64,000 nucleotides of DNA from Chrysomallon squamiferum (taxonomy: Eukaryota; Mollusca; Gastropoda; Neomphalida; Peltospiridae): contig CM022672.1 of the NCBI GenBank assembly GCA_012295275.1, positions 4,601,443 through 4,665,442 of the forward strand. The letters run 5' to 3'. The first letter of the stretch is position 1. The number at the start of each line of letters is the position of its first letter. Of the stretch, positions 1 to 16,856 are shown piece after piece. A program made the translations under genes and the position numbers. The notes beneath the pieces are model-generated. The model searched no databases and was not told the DNA's origin. It saw only the letters and a list, made by a program, of their open reading frames with translations.

Positions 1-2026
<2,026 letters not shown>

Positions 2027-2097
2027 GAAACCGTTACACCTGCGTTATACAACAAAACAAGAAACATTTTTGTTTAACGAGACTCAAGCATGTTTAC

Positions 2098-2103
2098 AAT
2101 AAA
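2098..2103 (+). terminator. candidate polyadenylation signal of HMX
   Basis: AATAAA, 72 bases after the stop codon, in sequence that is still fairly complex. It is followed by a poly-A/G-rich tract (2149-2240). Later signals in the AT-rich flank are possible. Confidence 0.5.
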
Positions 2104-2147
2104 CACACAACGCGGTGCAGTGCTCCGTCCGTCCGTATTTTTCTTCG

Positions 2148-2179
<32 letters not shown>

Positions 2180-2541
2180 AAAAGAAAGAAAGAAAATAAG
2201 AAAAAAAAAGAAAGAAAAAGAGAAGAAAATGAAAAATACAAATAACAAATGTGAAGATTATTTTCAGCGACAGTGCATTTGGTGCGTACAAACTACGCAC
2301 AGAAAGCGAAGAAAAATCTAAAAATAAAAGAAGAAGAAAATGAAAACTTATAAATTTACTTTTTTGTGTGTGTGTGGAAATGTTCGTATTCTTTGGTGCA
2401 GACAGTGAAAAAGTCTCCAGGCGTTTATATGTTTATAGTGAAACTGAACAGAAATTTAAAACAGCAACGACTTTTTAAAAATACAATTATCATTTATTTA
2501 TTTATATATTTATTTATTAATTTATTAATTTATCATTCTTA

Positions 2542-2585
<44 letters not shown>

Positions 2586-4143
2586 CATCATTATTTAAAA
2601 AACTGATTATTATTTTTAAAAACCTGTATTCTTCAAAATCCAGCCTCACTGGGGAGGGGCTTAGGAAAAGGGTGGGTCTAACATATGCGTGAGGGACTAG
2701 AGATTAGAGTATTTTTTTTAAAAATCTCTGATGAACCCGTTCATTGTGCCCATTACTGGTGAGATTAAACATTTCTCGTATGAGAGCCTTTCGAAATGAG
2801 AAACTTCTAAAATAAAATATAAAAACCTGGCACCCAAGGCTCAGATTAGATCTATATTTAATATATATTATTTCTTTTTTTTCTGTATAGAGTTGATGGT
2901 TTACTTACCACGCCCACTTATTGTATTTTTTTCATTTAAAAAAAAACAAAACACGGACATTCGCCGAGAAAAGAGAGTTTTATGTGTGTGTCTCGGTATT
3001 GTAAAGGGGTAGTCCTTAATATGTAAATTATTAATGTGCAATGATATTGTTAATTAACTGAAATATGAGAGGTATGTGAAAGTTTATATATCTATATTAA
3101 AAAAATAAAAAAATAAAAAGATGGAAAAAAAGAGTAATGTGAATCTTTATAATTATTATAAGAACAAATATTTTTGTGTGTTGACTTTGTCATCTGTGAC
3201 CATTTTTTTTTTATAAAGGTATATAATGTGAAACTAATGACTTTGTATGTTGTAGAAAGATTTCTTTTCTTTTAGCTCTGCAGTAACTGTTCTGTCATTA
3301 TCCAAGTTACTAAAACTAACTTCAGTCGTAGAAGTTGCTAAATTTATCAAAATATCTGTGTTGAAACAGTTATGTCTCAAAACGCATAACTTATATGTCA
3401 ATGTGTTGACGTTAAAAAAGCATTAATATTATTTTGAATCAGCATAAAACTTTGAGAGTTATATTTTTTTAAGATTTTTTTTTTTTTAGACATTGCAGTT
3501 TCAGATCTAAATAAGCATCTATCTACACATCTATCTAAATAAATAGATAAATTATAAAGGTAATTAATTATATAGGTAAGTAAATTAAAACTAAGCATGT
3601 AAATAAGTAAATAAATAAAATCACATTATGTATCTTTCTTAGAAGGTGTCACATTTACTTTTTGTTCAGTGATTGTCCAAATAAATATTGTTTATTATTT
3701 CTTTGTTAATTTCTTTTATTTAAGCTTACTGTGTATTTGTGTGTGTGTGTGTGTTTGTGTGTTTGTGTGTGTACATATGCACAGAGGTAATGTGAGACAA
3801 AAACATATTATACAGAGAAAAATAGATGGAATATTTGCGTGCGTGAGAGAGAGAGGAAGGAAGAAATGGAGATAGAGAGGGAGGGAGAGAGAGATATAGA
3901 TGTCATTTTTATCATCTCTATATATTTATAAATCCACCATGAACTGTTTATAACCGCTGGTTGAAAGTGGATTTGAAAATTAAATGAAAAGTACTAGAAA
4001 GATTACTGAGTAGAAGAAACTAATTTATATAATATTAACCCTTTAAAATCCGAGACAAACGTGGCACGAATTCAAACAAATCTTTGGTTAATCAGTGAGC
4101 CACAAAGCATCATTTAATAGCATTAGAATTAAACATCTACCAC

Positions 4144-4146
<3 letters not shown>

Positions 4147-4192
<46 letters not shown>

Positions 4193-4268
4193 GTATGTAT
4201 TATGTATATATATGTATGTATGTATTTATGTATGTATGTATGTATGTATATATATATATATATATATA
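4147..4268 (+). repeat. compound (AT)n (GTAT)n (AT)n microsatellite
   Basis: A pure AT run passes into GTAT tetramers with a few interruptions, then back into AT. Confidence 0.95.
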
Positions 4269-5339
4269 AAATGTATGAAACATTTAAAAACTTATTTACT
4301 GGAAGATTAAAAATGACTTCGTTCAGTACTCTGGACAGTAAAGGGTAAAGTCATTTGGAGAAACTTGTAAATGTATTTACATTTGTTTCTTTCAAAAAAA
4401 CAAAAATATTTGTTTGATAAAATAGCAGGGAATGAATTGATAATAATGACTCTTCAGTGTTTTCTTTCCACATGAAGTTTTTTTTTAAATTTTAACTTTT
4501 ATTTTCGTTTATTTATACATTCATATAATATAAGAAAGTAAGTTCTAATACATAAATAAAAAAATAATAAACAAAATAAAATAAAATAAATAAATAAATA
4601 AATATACATATAACAAATAAATATGGTAAATTGCATTATATTAAATATACCATTTATTTCTCTGTGATTTCTGAAAACATGTTCTAGTATTCTTAATTTA
4701 TAAATGGTTTATTTATTTATTTATTTATTATTATTTTTTTTTTATTAAGTGGAATAATCTCTATGTAAGTGGGCGATCTTATTCCATCAAGTAAAAGTAT
4801 CAAATAGCGCAGATAGATTTTTTAACGGTAATTAATACTTCAAGAATAAAAAACGAATAACAAAAAACACAAAAACCACAAAAAAAAAAAAAAAAAGAAA
4901 ATGGAGCAGATCCGTTTAGAAATGGTATTTGATTCAAAAATGGGTCAGAATTACATGTACATAAAAATATACAATTTATATAAAAATCTGAATCTAAATT
5001 AGATTTTAAATATCTTAAATATTAATATTAAATTATAAAGATAATAAAATAATTATTCAAGACTTATTAGTTTTATGGATTCTTTTTTACTTTTTTCTTT
5101 CTTTAATATATATATTTATTATTATTCGTTTTTTAGATTCATTCTGATTGTATAACTTGTTACTTTTAACCTTAATTTTCAGCTGACAAACTCAATGATA
5201 CATTAAGTTTTATTTAATTTATTATTTTATTTTATTTTATTTTCCGTTTATTTATTTAAATTTATATATCACATGGGGTTTTGGGGTGGGTTTTTTCCCT
5301 AGCTAACGAGAGTTATCTGATTTACACGTCAATGAGATT

Positions 5340-5860
5340 GAATAACTTTAGATCAAAGCTGATAATTTTTTACATTATGAAATGAAATCTCTTCATACTT
5401 TGAAATTAACTGTGTTTAAACTACGAAACAGAAAGTATCTTTGCACTATAAAAACAGTGTATCTTTGCCATCTGAAATGATTATTTTTAAACCATCAAAC
5501 CAAATAGCTTTAGACTATGAAATAGACATTTAGGAAATGAGTATAATTCGATTGTGAAATTCAGTACGTTATCTGAATGAGTTTTTGTAAATCATGAAGT
5601 TCCATTAAATGATAAAAATGAGTGCTTTTGGACTATGTATCGTTCAGTATGTTATCAGAATGAGTTTTTGTAAATCATGACGTTGACTACCATTAAATGA
5701 TAAAAACGAGTACTTCTGGACTATGTATCATTCCGCACAAAACTGAGTTTTGCTGTATACTACTACTACTATACCCTGAGTACCACTACAACTTTGAAAC
5801 TGAGTACCACTAGACTAAGAAATCGAGAAACTGACGATTCTTGACGCTAAGAAATTGAGT
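5340..5860 (+). repeat. degenerate minisatellite with one recent tandem duplication
   Basis: Irregular copies of a motif like ACTATGAAACTGAGTATCTTT run through this stretch. Within it, an 83-89 bp unit is clearly duplicated: the first copy starts near 5559 (TTCAGTACGTTATCTGAATG) and the second near 5644 (TTCAGTATGTTATCAGAATG). Both end with GGACTATGTATC. Confidence 0.75.
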
Positions 5861-5865
5861 ATCTT

Positions 5866-6236
5866 TAACAGCTGCCATTAATTTTCTCTAAGATTGCACG
5901 TCCGGACTATTTTCTCTTAACACGAAGTTATTAACAGCTAGCAGACGTCCAATCCCACGAGATTCCCAGCCGACCTTCCACTGCCCATGTGTTTTCTTCT
6001 GTTTCATACAATTTCCCGCCATTTATGAGCAAAGAGCCAAAAGACCGTCCATCCTAATTTCGCCTTAATAGTTTCGGCGTTTACTGCCATTTTCTTTTCA
6101 CTTGTAATGAGTATCGCGCGCTGATACCTCATTACAGTTCATTAGTCAATGTGATTAACGAGCGAGCAGACGATCCTTTAAAAGAATTCTTCGCCGTACC
6201 AAAGCTCTTAGGAGCGATGTTTATTCCATTTTAGAA
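5866..6236. promoter_or_regulatory. candidate HMX cis-regulatory island, carries duplicated block A
   Basis: About 370 bp of complex, GC-richer sequence between a degenerate minisatellite and a long T-rich tract. It contains the 39-bp block at 5988-6026 (starts TGTGTTTTCTTCTGTTTC) and a 21-bp block at 6091-6111 (ends TAATGAG). Both recur in the same order near 23.3 kb. Several ATTA/TAAT homeodomain-type cores follow (6105-6160). No open frame spans it. The regulatory role is inferred from complexity and duplication, not demonstrated. Confidence 0.55.
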
Positions 6237-6240
6237 CCAT

Positions 6241-6552
6241 TTGTTTGGGATTTTTTTTTTAAATCTTCGGTTCCATTATTGATTGATGTTATATTTTTTT
6301 TTATTTTTTTTTTATTATTTTTATTTTTTTTTTTGTCATTTTTGTTATTTTTTTGTTGGCCGCGCACTTCAGTGGTGGAGATTAAGGAAAAGAATAACCA
6401 TAAATCGGAGTTTGTCACGGAAAGAATATATTTTATAGAGTTTTTTTTTTTTTTTTTTTTTGTTTTTCTTTATTTGTTTAATTTTTTTGGAGGGTGTTTG
6501 TTTATTTACTTACTTTTTTTTTTTTTTTTTTTTTTTTGTTAATTTTGTTTTT

Positions 6553-6599
<47 letters not shown>

Positions 6600-6905
6600 T
6601 ATTTTTGTATATTTTTGTTTTACTTTTTCGGCCTCTATTTTTATTTCCTTTTCTTTCTTTTGTTTTCACTTCTTTTTAATTCCTTCTTTATTTCTTTCTC
6701 TCTTTTCTTTTAATTTTTTCTTTCCTTTTTCTTCCTTTCTTTTCGTTTATATTCTTTGCTTCTTTAACTATTTTTCTTCTTTTTATTTGATTTCTGTCGT
6801 TTTCTTCCTTCTTTCATTCTTCATTTGTTTCTTTTTTTATTTGGTGTTTTTATTTCGTTACATTTTTAAAAATCACACATACACACACACACACATACAC
6901 ACACA

Positions 6906-6940
<35 letters not shown>
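6241..6940 (+). repeat. long T-rich strand-asymmetric tract followed by (CA)n
   Basis: About 630 bp in which the + strand is dominated by T, with poly-T runs at 6441-6460 and 6516-6537, a TTTA array at about 6550-6602, then T/C-rich sequence. It ends in a CA dinucleotide array (about 6875-6940). Apparent reading frames here (Phe/Leu/Tyr-rich) are artefacts of composition. Confidence 0.9.
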
Positions 6941-8779
<1,839 letters not shown>

Positions 8780-9065
8780 AACGCAATTACAGTATTGACC
8801 CTACAATGGAGTTTCTGGCCTCCGTTTCTATGATTTAACCGAAATCACGTATTCAAACTGTTATCCGCCATCCCCGTGTTTCTCCCCCAGCCTCCTATCA
8901 TTATAAGAAAAGCAATCTCTTGTTTGGTGGTCTTTTGATAATCATTCTGCTCGCTGTTTGCAGTATCTAGAGGGTTTGAAGCAGTCGTCTAAACGAATAT
9001 TCTCGGCAAGTTGACATAGGAAATTGCCACAAGATATTTTACACATTTTGTCCATCAATGCACAC
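8780..9065. promoter_or_regulatory. candidate regulatory island
   Basis: Complex sequence lying directly after the TTA array, with balanced composition (for example near 8865-8900 and 8925-9000) and no convincing reading frame. It may belong with the larger island at 9335-9760, from which A-rich tracts separate it. Confidence 0.35.
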
Positions 9066-9334
9066 TTTAATCAAGTTTTATTCTTCACAACATCAATTTG
9101 ACCCGGGAAAGATTAAAGACCGAAAAGATCACACACGGCTGAAAGCCATTTACAATAGATTCAAACCACAGCAAAACCAAGAAAGAAAAGAGAAGGGAAA
9201 AAAAAAAAAAAAAAAAAATAATAATAATAATAATATAAAGATGCAGAGAGAGATAGAAACAGCGAGCGTGTAAGAATAAAGATTGGCGGGAAAAAGAAAA
9301 AAAAAAAAAAAAAAAAAAAAGAAAAAAAAAAGAA

Positions 9335-9760
9335 ACGTATGCTTTTACCGAGACCAATCAGAGCCCTTAAATAGCAATCGGCCTTGATTATTAAACCTTT
9401 TATCGATCTAGCTAAATACCTGCCAATTCGCGTCAGAAGCAACGCATCAAATAATTAATTATAGAGGACACACTTTCGCTTGATAGATTCTCGAGATTAA
9501 ACGGCCTTAGAGATTAAAGAACACTCAAACTCATTATTGGCACTTCCATTACTTCCGATAGTCGACCGGCGAGAATAGATCCGCATTCGCTGATTGGGTT
9601 TGGGAATTCGACAATGATAGCCAACAGGCGAGGCGTAGTTGGAGCTCATCTCAAATCCTATTTAAAGAAAAACTGATAGATTGAGCCGTCAGAGGGAAAA
9701 ACCATGATAAATTATTTTGATAGAACACTATCATGTTTTCTTCAGACGCGAGAGATGCTG
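9335..9760. promoter_or_regulatory. candidate HMX cis-regulatory island
   Basis: About 425 bp of complex sequence flanked by poly-A tracts (9298-9330 and 9763-9779). It includes a palindromic homeodomain-type core TAATTAATTA (9452-9461), ATCGAT near 9403, and several ATTA, ATTGG and GATTGGG motifs. Stops occur in all frames. The regulatory reading is inference from sequence complexity inside a repeat-dominated interval. Confidence 0.45.
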
Positions 9761-9949
9761 GCAAAAAAAAAAAAAAAAGACATAAGTGTCGCTGTCATGT
9801 TAGAAATATAATAATAATTACAATAATCTGCCGCTATGAGATGGATGAACCAGCATCGAGGCTGAGTTATTTTGTTTGCGATTTTGTTCAGCAGTTTTAA
9901 AAAGAGAAAGAGAAGGTTTACATCGAATGTAATTCACATGCACTTACGT

Positions 9950-10060
9950 ACGTACTTACATACATACATACATACATATATACATTATATATACATAGAC
10001 AAAACACACACACATATATATATATATGTACACCCACATACACATACATACATACACACG
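9950..10060 (+). repeat. CATA/CA/TA compound microsatellite
   Basis: ACATACATACATAC-type tetramers, then CA and TA runs, then CATA again. Confidence 0.85.
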
Positions 10061-10466
10061 AAATATAATATCAATTTTTCAGTCCAAAATATTTTTATAT
10101 ATTTTAATTAAATTTATTCCACGATCTAAAAAATAAATCAGTTTACGTTGCGTTTTGAAATAAATATTAAATGCAATTTCGTATATTTTAAATTGTTTAT
10201 TACGACTTTTCACTTATAATTATCTGAAATAATAATAGTTTTTCTTAGAAAGTAATCGTTAAAACACAGAAAGGCTGCGATCAAGATCGAGAGAACGTAC
10301 CTGCTTCATCTCAACCATTCACTGTTGTTTTAAAACGTCTGTCCGAACTCTACGTGAAAATAATTTATTTCTCCTCATGTATATGACTACATAATTATAA
10401 CATTATTAAAAAACACCAGTTTTACACGTCTACCAAAAACGTCATTCAGCAGCTCCTTTTTTTTCA

Positions 10467-10990
10467 TATCAACACTTTTAACACTGATGTATCTAAGATT
10501 GGTAATTCAAAATGCCGGTATGTCTCACAGCGGTAATTTTAATGCCGATGTATCTCATATCGATTTTAATACCAATATATCTCATATCGATAATTTTAAT
10601 ACCGTAATTTTAATATATCTCATATCGATTTTAATTTTATCTCATATCGATTTTAATACCGATATATCTCATATCGATGATTTTTTTAGCGGTAGTTTTA
10701 ATACCGATATGTCTTATAACTATATTTTAATATTGATATATTTAAGACTGGTATTTTAATAATGATGTATCTAAGATATGTCATTTTAATATCAATATAT
10801 CTCAGGCTGATATATTAATACTGATTTATTTCAGATTGGTATTTTATTAGTCATGCATCTCAGATTAATAGTTTTAATACTGATACATTATACATTGGCT
10901 AATTTTAATTTTGATATAGCTGAAGTTGGTAATTGTAAAAGTAATATATCTCAGACTGGAATTTTTACTAATGATAAATCTATAATAATA
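10467..10990 (+). repeat. degenerate minisatellite, unit about 34-36 bp
   Basis: Around 14 irregular copies of a unit whose core reads TTTTAATACCGATATATCTC followed by a short linker such as ATATCGAT or AGATTGGTA. Copies in the middle (10550-10680) are most alike; both flanks are more decayed. This explains the spurious open frame of about 90 codons here. Confidence 0.85.
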
Positions 10991-11052
10991 CGATTTCCTT
11001 GTTGTAAGAATTATTGTGCCTGCTCCTACTCAGTGCTGACATTATTTTCAAA

Positions 11053-11340
<288 letters not shown>

Positions 11341-11699
11341 TAAAATAAAGATAAAAATAAAAATTAAAATTAAACTGTGTAGTTATGAAGCTAAAAATAA
11401 CGCTTTTTTGTTTTTGTTTGAAATCAGATAACACGATTCAATAATGCTTTTTTTTTTTACTTTTTCTTTTTTTTAATGTTCACACAAATGAACAAGTTTT
11501 TACAAATATCTTGTAAACTGAAAAACGAGGTTAATGCTCTTCAGACATTAATTGCATTTAACGTGAAGTTTTCAACCCAAAGAAGACAGTATAGATTAAT
11601 CTACTGCTTCTTTCTTGTCTAGTACAAAATTGTTACAAAGAATATGTTGCTATACCAATCGATTAAAATAAAGAATAATTTCCTCTTTCATGTTTGTCA

Positions 11700-11800
11700 T
11701 TATAAAAACGCCCTTTAAAGATATGAAATAATAATAATAATAACAACAACAATAATAATAATAATAATAATAATAATAGAAACGCCCTCTAAAGAAATGA

Positions 11801-11841
<41 letters not shown>

Positions 11842-11895
11842 TAACAATAATAACAATAACAATAATAATAATAGAAACGTCCTCTAAAGAAATGA

Positions 11896-11985
<90 letters not shown>

Positions 11986-11992
11986 AAGAAGA
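11700..11992 (+). repeat. higher-order repeat: unique ~25-bp segment embedded three times in AAT arrays
   Basis: The segment GAAACGCCCTCTAAAGAAAT occurs at about 11778 and, with one or two changes, at about 11704 and 11874. Each copy is followed by an AAT array of different length. The third array ends in AGA triplets (about 11956-11992). Confidence 0.9.
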
Positions 11993-12039
11993 ATCAGCTT
12001 CAAATCAACATGTTCAACACCTCGTAACAATTAAAATTA

Positions 12040-12680
12040 AAATACGCCGAGAGAGTAGTGTTAAAGAAATCTTCGTTCTTTATCTAACTTGTTTGTTTGC
12101 CGAGTGAAGCGCGCGAGCTCCTTTCACACGTTCAGTCACTGCCGGCTAATTAAACTATTTACAAAATGACGACTCCTCGACGCACGCGCTCAACCATTCT
12201 TAACTAATGGTTCTTGTAACCGCCATTTTCCACAACATCTATAACACGCCATTTGCCTTGTGGCAGCTTCCGCATCGCCATTGAGACAGAACGTCGGCGA
12301 AATGCGATATTTTTCTTTCATTGCTGCCGTAGAATGGCTCGCCGGAAATGCAGTCATTTTCGTTGGAAGATAGCCTGTATTAGTAACGAGCTGATTATAT
12401 TTACCATCTCTGTGTCTAACATTTGTTAATCTCTTCGACTTAAGGAAATGGAATTCTTCAAGTGAAGACGAATATACCTTTTATGAAATGATTTAGCGAC
12501 AGTTAACCACGCTGGCTGAAACGGATAGCAACCACACCGGAAGAGGTCAAATGGACTTTTATTAAACCACCGTTAATGGTATGTGGGTAAAAACGCAATG
12601 AAGCGCCTCCTAATTACCTCCCCATGGCGAGAGTTCGTACTAGTTCGCGAAGTACTATTTTGTTCACAACGTATTAGAAG
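12040..12680. promoter_or_regulatory. candidate HMX cis-regulatory island
   Basis: About 600 bp of complex, CpG-containing sequence. It includes CTAATTAA (12146-12153), paired CGCCATTT-type motifs (near 12221, 12247 and 12274) and CAAGTG (about 12459), the core reported for HMX/NKX5 proteins. Short open frames occur on both strands but none is convincing. The interpretation as an enhancer is inference. Confidence 0.45.
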
Positions 12681-12689
12681 AAGAAGAAA

Positions 12690-13854
12690 AAAAAAAAGAT
12701 TAAAGAACTCATTAACAATAACATTGTGTTTTGTTTTTTTCTGTTTCTTTTTTTTTACTTCTTCTTTTTCTTTTGTTTTCTTTCTGTTTGCTTGAAAGTT
12801 TGTTTAATAAAATGATTGCTATTTGTAGGTTTTTCTTCTCGGTTCGTTTATTTTTATTTATTTATTTATTTCTTTTTTTTTTTTTTTTTTTTTATAATAT
12901 TTATATGTTATATATATCTTTCTTTCGTTTTTCATTCATCGTCTGTCCATATCGTGTAGCTGTGGTTGCAAATACACAGGCAAAATTGATCACGTATCTG
13001 AAGATCGCTATAACCACTGGACAACAACGAATAGCACAAAATGTTTTAATATTATAAGACATAAACTCGGATATGACATTATTTGAAGAATACGCAAGCT
13101 GTATATAAATAAAATACAGTTGTGTATGTCTTAAACGTAATTATTCGCATAGGCATAACAAACTAAGTGATATTAGATTAAATTAGCTAAATATTACTTT
13201 AACAAACTTTAGGATCACAGACTTTTTTTCATTCCTAGCATGGAAGTCTCCACAAATATATTTTATATATAATTATTTTAAGAGTGACAATATATAGGTA
13301 GATAGGTTAAAGACAAGGAGACTGTCGATGATACAGAGAAACAGACAGATGAATAGTATTAATTAGTAGAGACTGAGAAAGAAAGCGGCTCGGTAGAGAG
13401 AGATTAAACATGAAAGAGAGATTTAAAAAAGCAACAACAACAGAAAGTGAGGAAAAAAGAGTAGAGAAAGATAAATTTATTATAGAAGTGTGAAAAATTA
13501 AATAAAAATATAAGTGGCATCGGAATTATTTATAATTTAATAAACCCATAACTGAAACGAAAAAAAGAATGTTACTCACAACTATTGATTTTTATCTTTT
13601 TATTTCCTTTTTCTTATTTTTTTAACCTTTTCTTTTATGTTCATTTTTAAAATAAATCTGACTCGATATCTCTTTTAACCACAACTGTCGGTTTTCGTCT
13701 ATAATTGTTCTAAATTCGTTCCAGAAAATAAATATAAAAACATCAAAAATAGAAACATCCAAATCCCTGAAACGAAAACAGATTACGCAATAAATGAAAA
13801 AAAAAAAAAAATCTTTTTTTTGGTTTCTTTTTTTTTTTTTTTTTTTGGTCTTCT
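12690..13854. other. T-rich then AT-rich spacer, no gene seen
   Basis: T-rich tract with a poly-T run (12726-12895), then ordinary AT-rich sequence with A-rich and T-rich runs at 13795-13846. No exon-like segment found. Confidence 0.6.
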
Positions 13855-14400
13855 TTCACAAACCAATTTGTCCGAAACCGTGCGTTTTAAGAGCAGGGCC
13901 AAAAACGGCCTTGGGTGGCAGCAGGAGAGGTGTGTATGGAGGGGGGGATTATGAATGTTATAATGAGTATCGCAGAATAGAGGCGAATTTGAAGTCGAAG
14001 AAGCCAATAAATCGATGTGACCCAAGGCGAACAAGACGCGTTTCAGTCTTAATTGGAGGTAATAAAGCTCTCGATGCACAAATAAACCTCAAAATGTACG
14101 TCAAGTGCCCGGATGACGAAGGCACTTACGACCCCTTAAGCCAGAACCACATTTTATTTCGCTGTGTTATTCCGCTGTCAAACCGATCCATGCAAAAGCA
14201 CGGATGCGGCAACACTTAATAGATACAAGCTTTCCAGGCATGTTTTTTTTTTTTTTTTTTTTTTTTTTCTTTTCTATCTCTCTCACTGTTGTTCGTTGAA
14301 CTCCGTGAAGTGCAGCAAGTAACAAGACTCTTTGCTCGCCCGAAACTTTGCTCGCCTGATCCGAGATTGGTGTAGCTCTCCTCTCCCGAGGCGCCGCTAT
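13855..14400. promoter_or_regulatory. candidate regulatory island containing a chance open frame
   Basis: Complex sequence (13855-14225), a poly-T interruption (14241-14268) and a second GC-richer patch (14290-14400). One + strand frame stays open through 14219 (about 120 codons of balanced composition), but the - strand is also open over much of it and the start falls in a poly-A/T run. I do not recognise the product. Motifs include TTAATTGG (about 14049), GGTAATAAAG, and CAAGTG (about 14101). Probably a non-coding element; a small gene is not excluded. Confidence 0.4.
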
Positions 14401-14579
14401 GAAAGATTATTATATCGTTAAGATTCCAAAAATAATATCAAATTGCTTAAGTATCTTTATATTGACATTTGTATCAGGGATTCGTGAGTGCAGGTTTTGT
14501 GTAACTGCTTACGCACAAAGTATTAATTTATGCATATACGCATGAATGTACGTTTGTATGCATGTGTGTGTGAATATAT

Positions 14580-14611
14580 ATCCATGCTTGTATATATGTT
14601 GTGTGTGTATG

Positions 14612-14643
<32 letters not shown>

Positions 14644-14860
14644 TTTATGTATGTATGTATGTATTGTAGGTATGTAGGTATTAGGTATGTGTATGTAGGT
14701 ATGAATGTATGTATGTATGTATGTATATATGAATGTATATATGTATGTATGTATGTAATGTAGGTAGGTAGGTAGGTAGGTGGGTATGTATGTATGTATG
14801 TATGTATGTATTAAATATGTATGTATATATTTATGTATATGTGAGTGTTATATGAGTGCA
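14580..14860 (+). repeat. (GTAT)n microsatellite with GTAG variants
   Basis: GTAT tetramers with interruptions and a GTAG subarray (14760-14782). Confidence 0.95.
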
Positions 14861-15439
14861 TATACTTCTTTGTATATATGTAAACATTTATTTTTTGGAA
14901 TTTGCTCATTTTAACTATATGGTAAACAAAGAAGCATAATTATATAATCATGTTACATACACATATATATATACGTATCTGAATCTGCTTATTTTAAGTA
15001 CATGTGTATAACTTAAACACAACATAATATCTTTAATAATTTTGTCTACTGCGTTATTTTATTAATTATGAACACAGGCTGAAAGTTTCAAAATATGTTG
15101 TGTGATATACTTAACTTCAGTCTTTCTATTTCACAGATATATCAAACTAATAAAACTATATCATACATACTTCATCCAGATTACAAATATAAGACAATTT
15201 TTTTTTCTTTTCTTTCAATACAGGTGTGCTTAATGAGTAAATATTACTTATTTCTCAAATCTTGCCAATCAAACTGGCATTTCTTTAATGAAAATTATTA
15301 CTCGATTCGCTAATGACATAGATTGAAATAATTAATCTGCTTCTAATACACTGGTCTGCGAATCGCTAACAAGGATTTTTAATTGCAATTCTTCATGTAT
15401 GCGAGTTCAAGAGTTCGCTTGTAGCTTGCAACAACAGGC

Positions 15440-15521
15440 TAGGTGATGATCACCGCAAACTAACCAACATGGACGTATTTACAACGAGGGTCAAATATTA
15501 TTAACCCGTTTTCTGGTTCTG

Positions 15522-15552
<31 letters not shown>

Positions 15553-15730
15553 TATTCTGTCATTTCACCCTTTTTTCTTTCTTTCAGGTGATAACTATTG
15601 ATTAGAGCATCATCATAAACTAACAAAAAAAATGGATGTATTTATTTACAACTAAGGTAAAATGTAATTAACCTATTTTTATTTTATTTTTTTTTTTTTA
15701 AATATCTGTCAGTCTGTTCATTTCATGATC
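15440..15730 (+). repeat. two diverged copies of a dispersed-repeat unit ending in TCTG runs
   Basis: Copy one (about 15445-15560) has ATCACCGCAAACTAACCAAC, GGACGTATTTACAAC and a TGTC array. Copy two (about 15605-15725) has ATCATCATAAACTAACAAAA, GGATGTATTTATTTACAAC and TCTGTCAGTCTG. The shared order suggests an old tandem or retrotransposed repeat. A third decayed trace (TTATTTACAAC) is at about 15900. Confidence 0.65.
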
Positions 15731-16551
15731 AAAACATCAAGCAAGACGATACTCATAAACAGACGACGCAAGATTATTCACTGATAATGTTTTCTTTCCT
15801 TTGTGTGCATGTTTGTTTGTGTTTGTATGTGTGTGTTGATGTGCGTGTGTGTGTGTATTTGTGATTGTGTGGATGTGCATGGTGAATATCTAACTAGTAC
15901 TTATTTACAACATGTAAAACTGCCATAACTAGCAAATGGTATATTCCAGTCATAGGTCTGATATATCTGATATATCTACAGAATACTAGATGTAGATATG
16001 TGCTGTCAGTTATAACATCTTTCTTCTGAATTCTTCGCGTGTAATTATGTCTGTAAAGATGTACGTATTCTTACACTGGCGTATTTAGAGTGGGCGAATG
16101 AGGCAGTCAGCCTGCCTCTTACAAATGCAATGATTACGCTGACAACAATATTGTACAAATTGGACAGTAGACGTAAACTCGCTCTTGCTACCACAATCAA
16201 GTATTTTGATTCTCCTTTCTATTTATATATGTCTTCTGTCTGGATATGTTATGTATGTGTATAGCTCCGTGTATGTATACGTACGTAGGGGCGTAACTAT
16301 GAAAATGTAGCATATAGCAGTACCTGAAATTGCGCTCCTGTGCAAACATCTGACACCCATCTTGCAGATAACTTTACTGTTAAATCAGCTTAAAACACCA
16401 GTCAAGTTTAATTGAAAGTGCGCATTGGTGACCAGTGCACGTGTTTGTCATAGATTTCATACACCACTGTAAAAATGTGTGTATATCGAGGGGTATGCAA
16501 TGAAGTGTATATGTTTACGATTATAAGTCTTTAAACGTATCTGCCACTGTT

Positions 16552-16592
<41 letters not shown>

Positions 16593-16856
16593 ACACACAC
16601 ACACACACACAGAGAAACACACAGATAAGTTATGTATCTATTTTTTACCTCAATAAGTAATTAACATTTTTCTCAACAGTACCAACATAATAATAGATAA
16701 ACCTATATATAATAACTAAACAAGGTAAAAAAATGTACAGTGTTTATATATAGTAATATAGTGCACTTAAAGAGTTTCATTTGACAAAAACTTTAATCTT
16801 TTTTTTGAATAAATATTGAAACTTCAGGAGTAAATAAAACAAGAATTGAAATTTTC
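15731..16856. other. AT-rich spacer with possible transposon debris
   Basis: GT-rich patches (15800-15880) and a CA array (16556-16612). Between them, 16070-16330 contains fragments such as GGCGTATTTAGAGTGGGCGA and GGGGCGTAACTA that resemble decayed non-autonomous transposon ends. I could not define a boundary or terminal repeats. No gene seen. Confidence 0.4.

Larger units (their letters stand above)
2027..5339. other. HMX 3' untranslated region and flank, no gene seen
   Basis: AT-rich sequence with an A-rich tract (2149-2240), an ATT array (2545-2590), a GT tract (about 3738-3772), a GA-rich patch (3845-3895) and scattered TTTA runs. A moderately complex stretch at 2640-2800 carries no convincing reading frame. 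The short open frames here are translations of low-complexity DNA. Confidence 0.6.
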
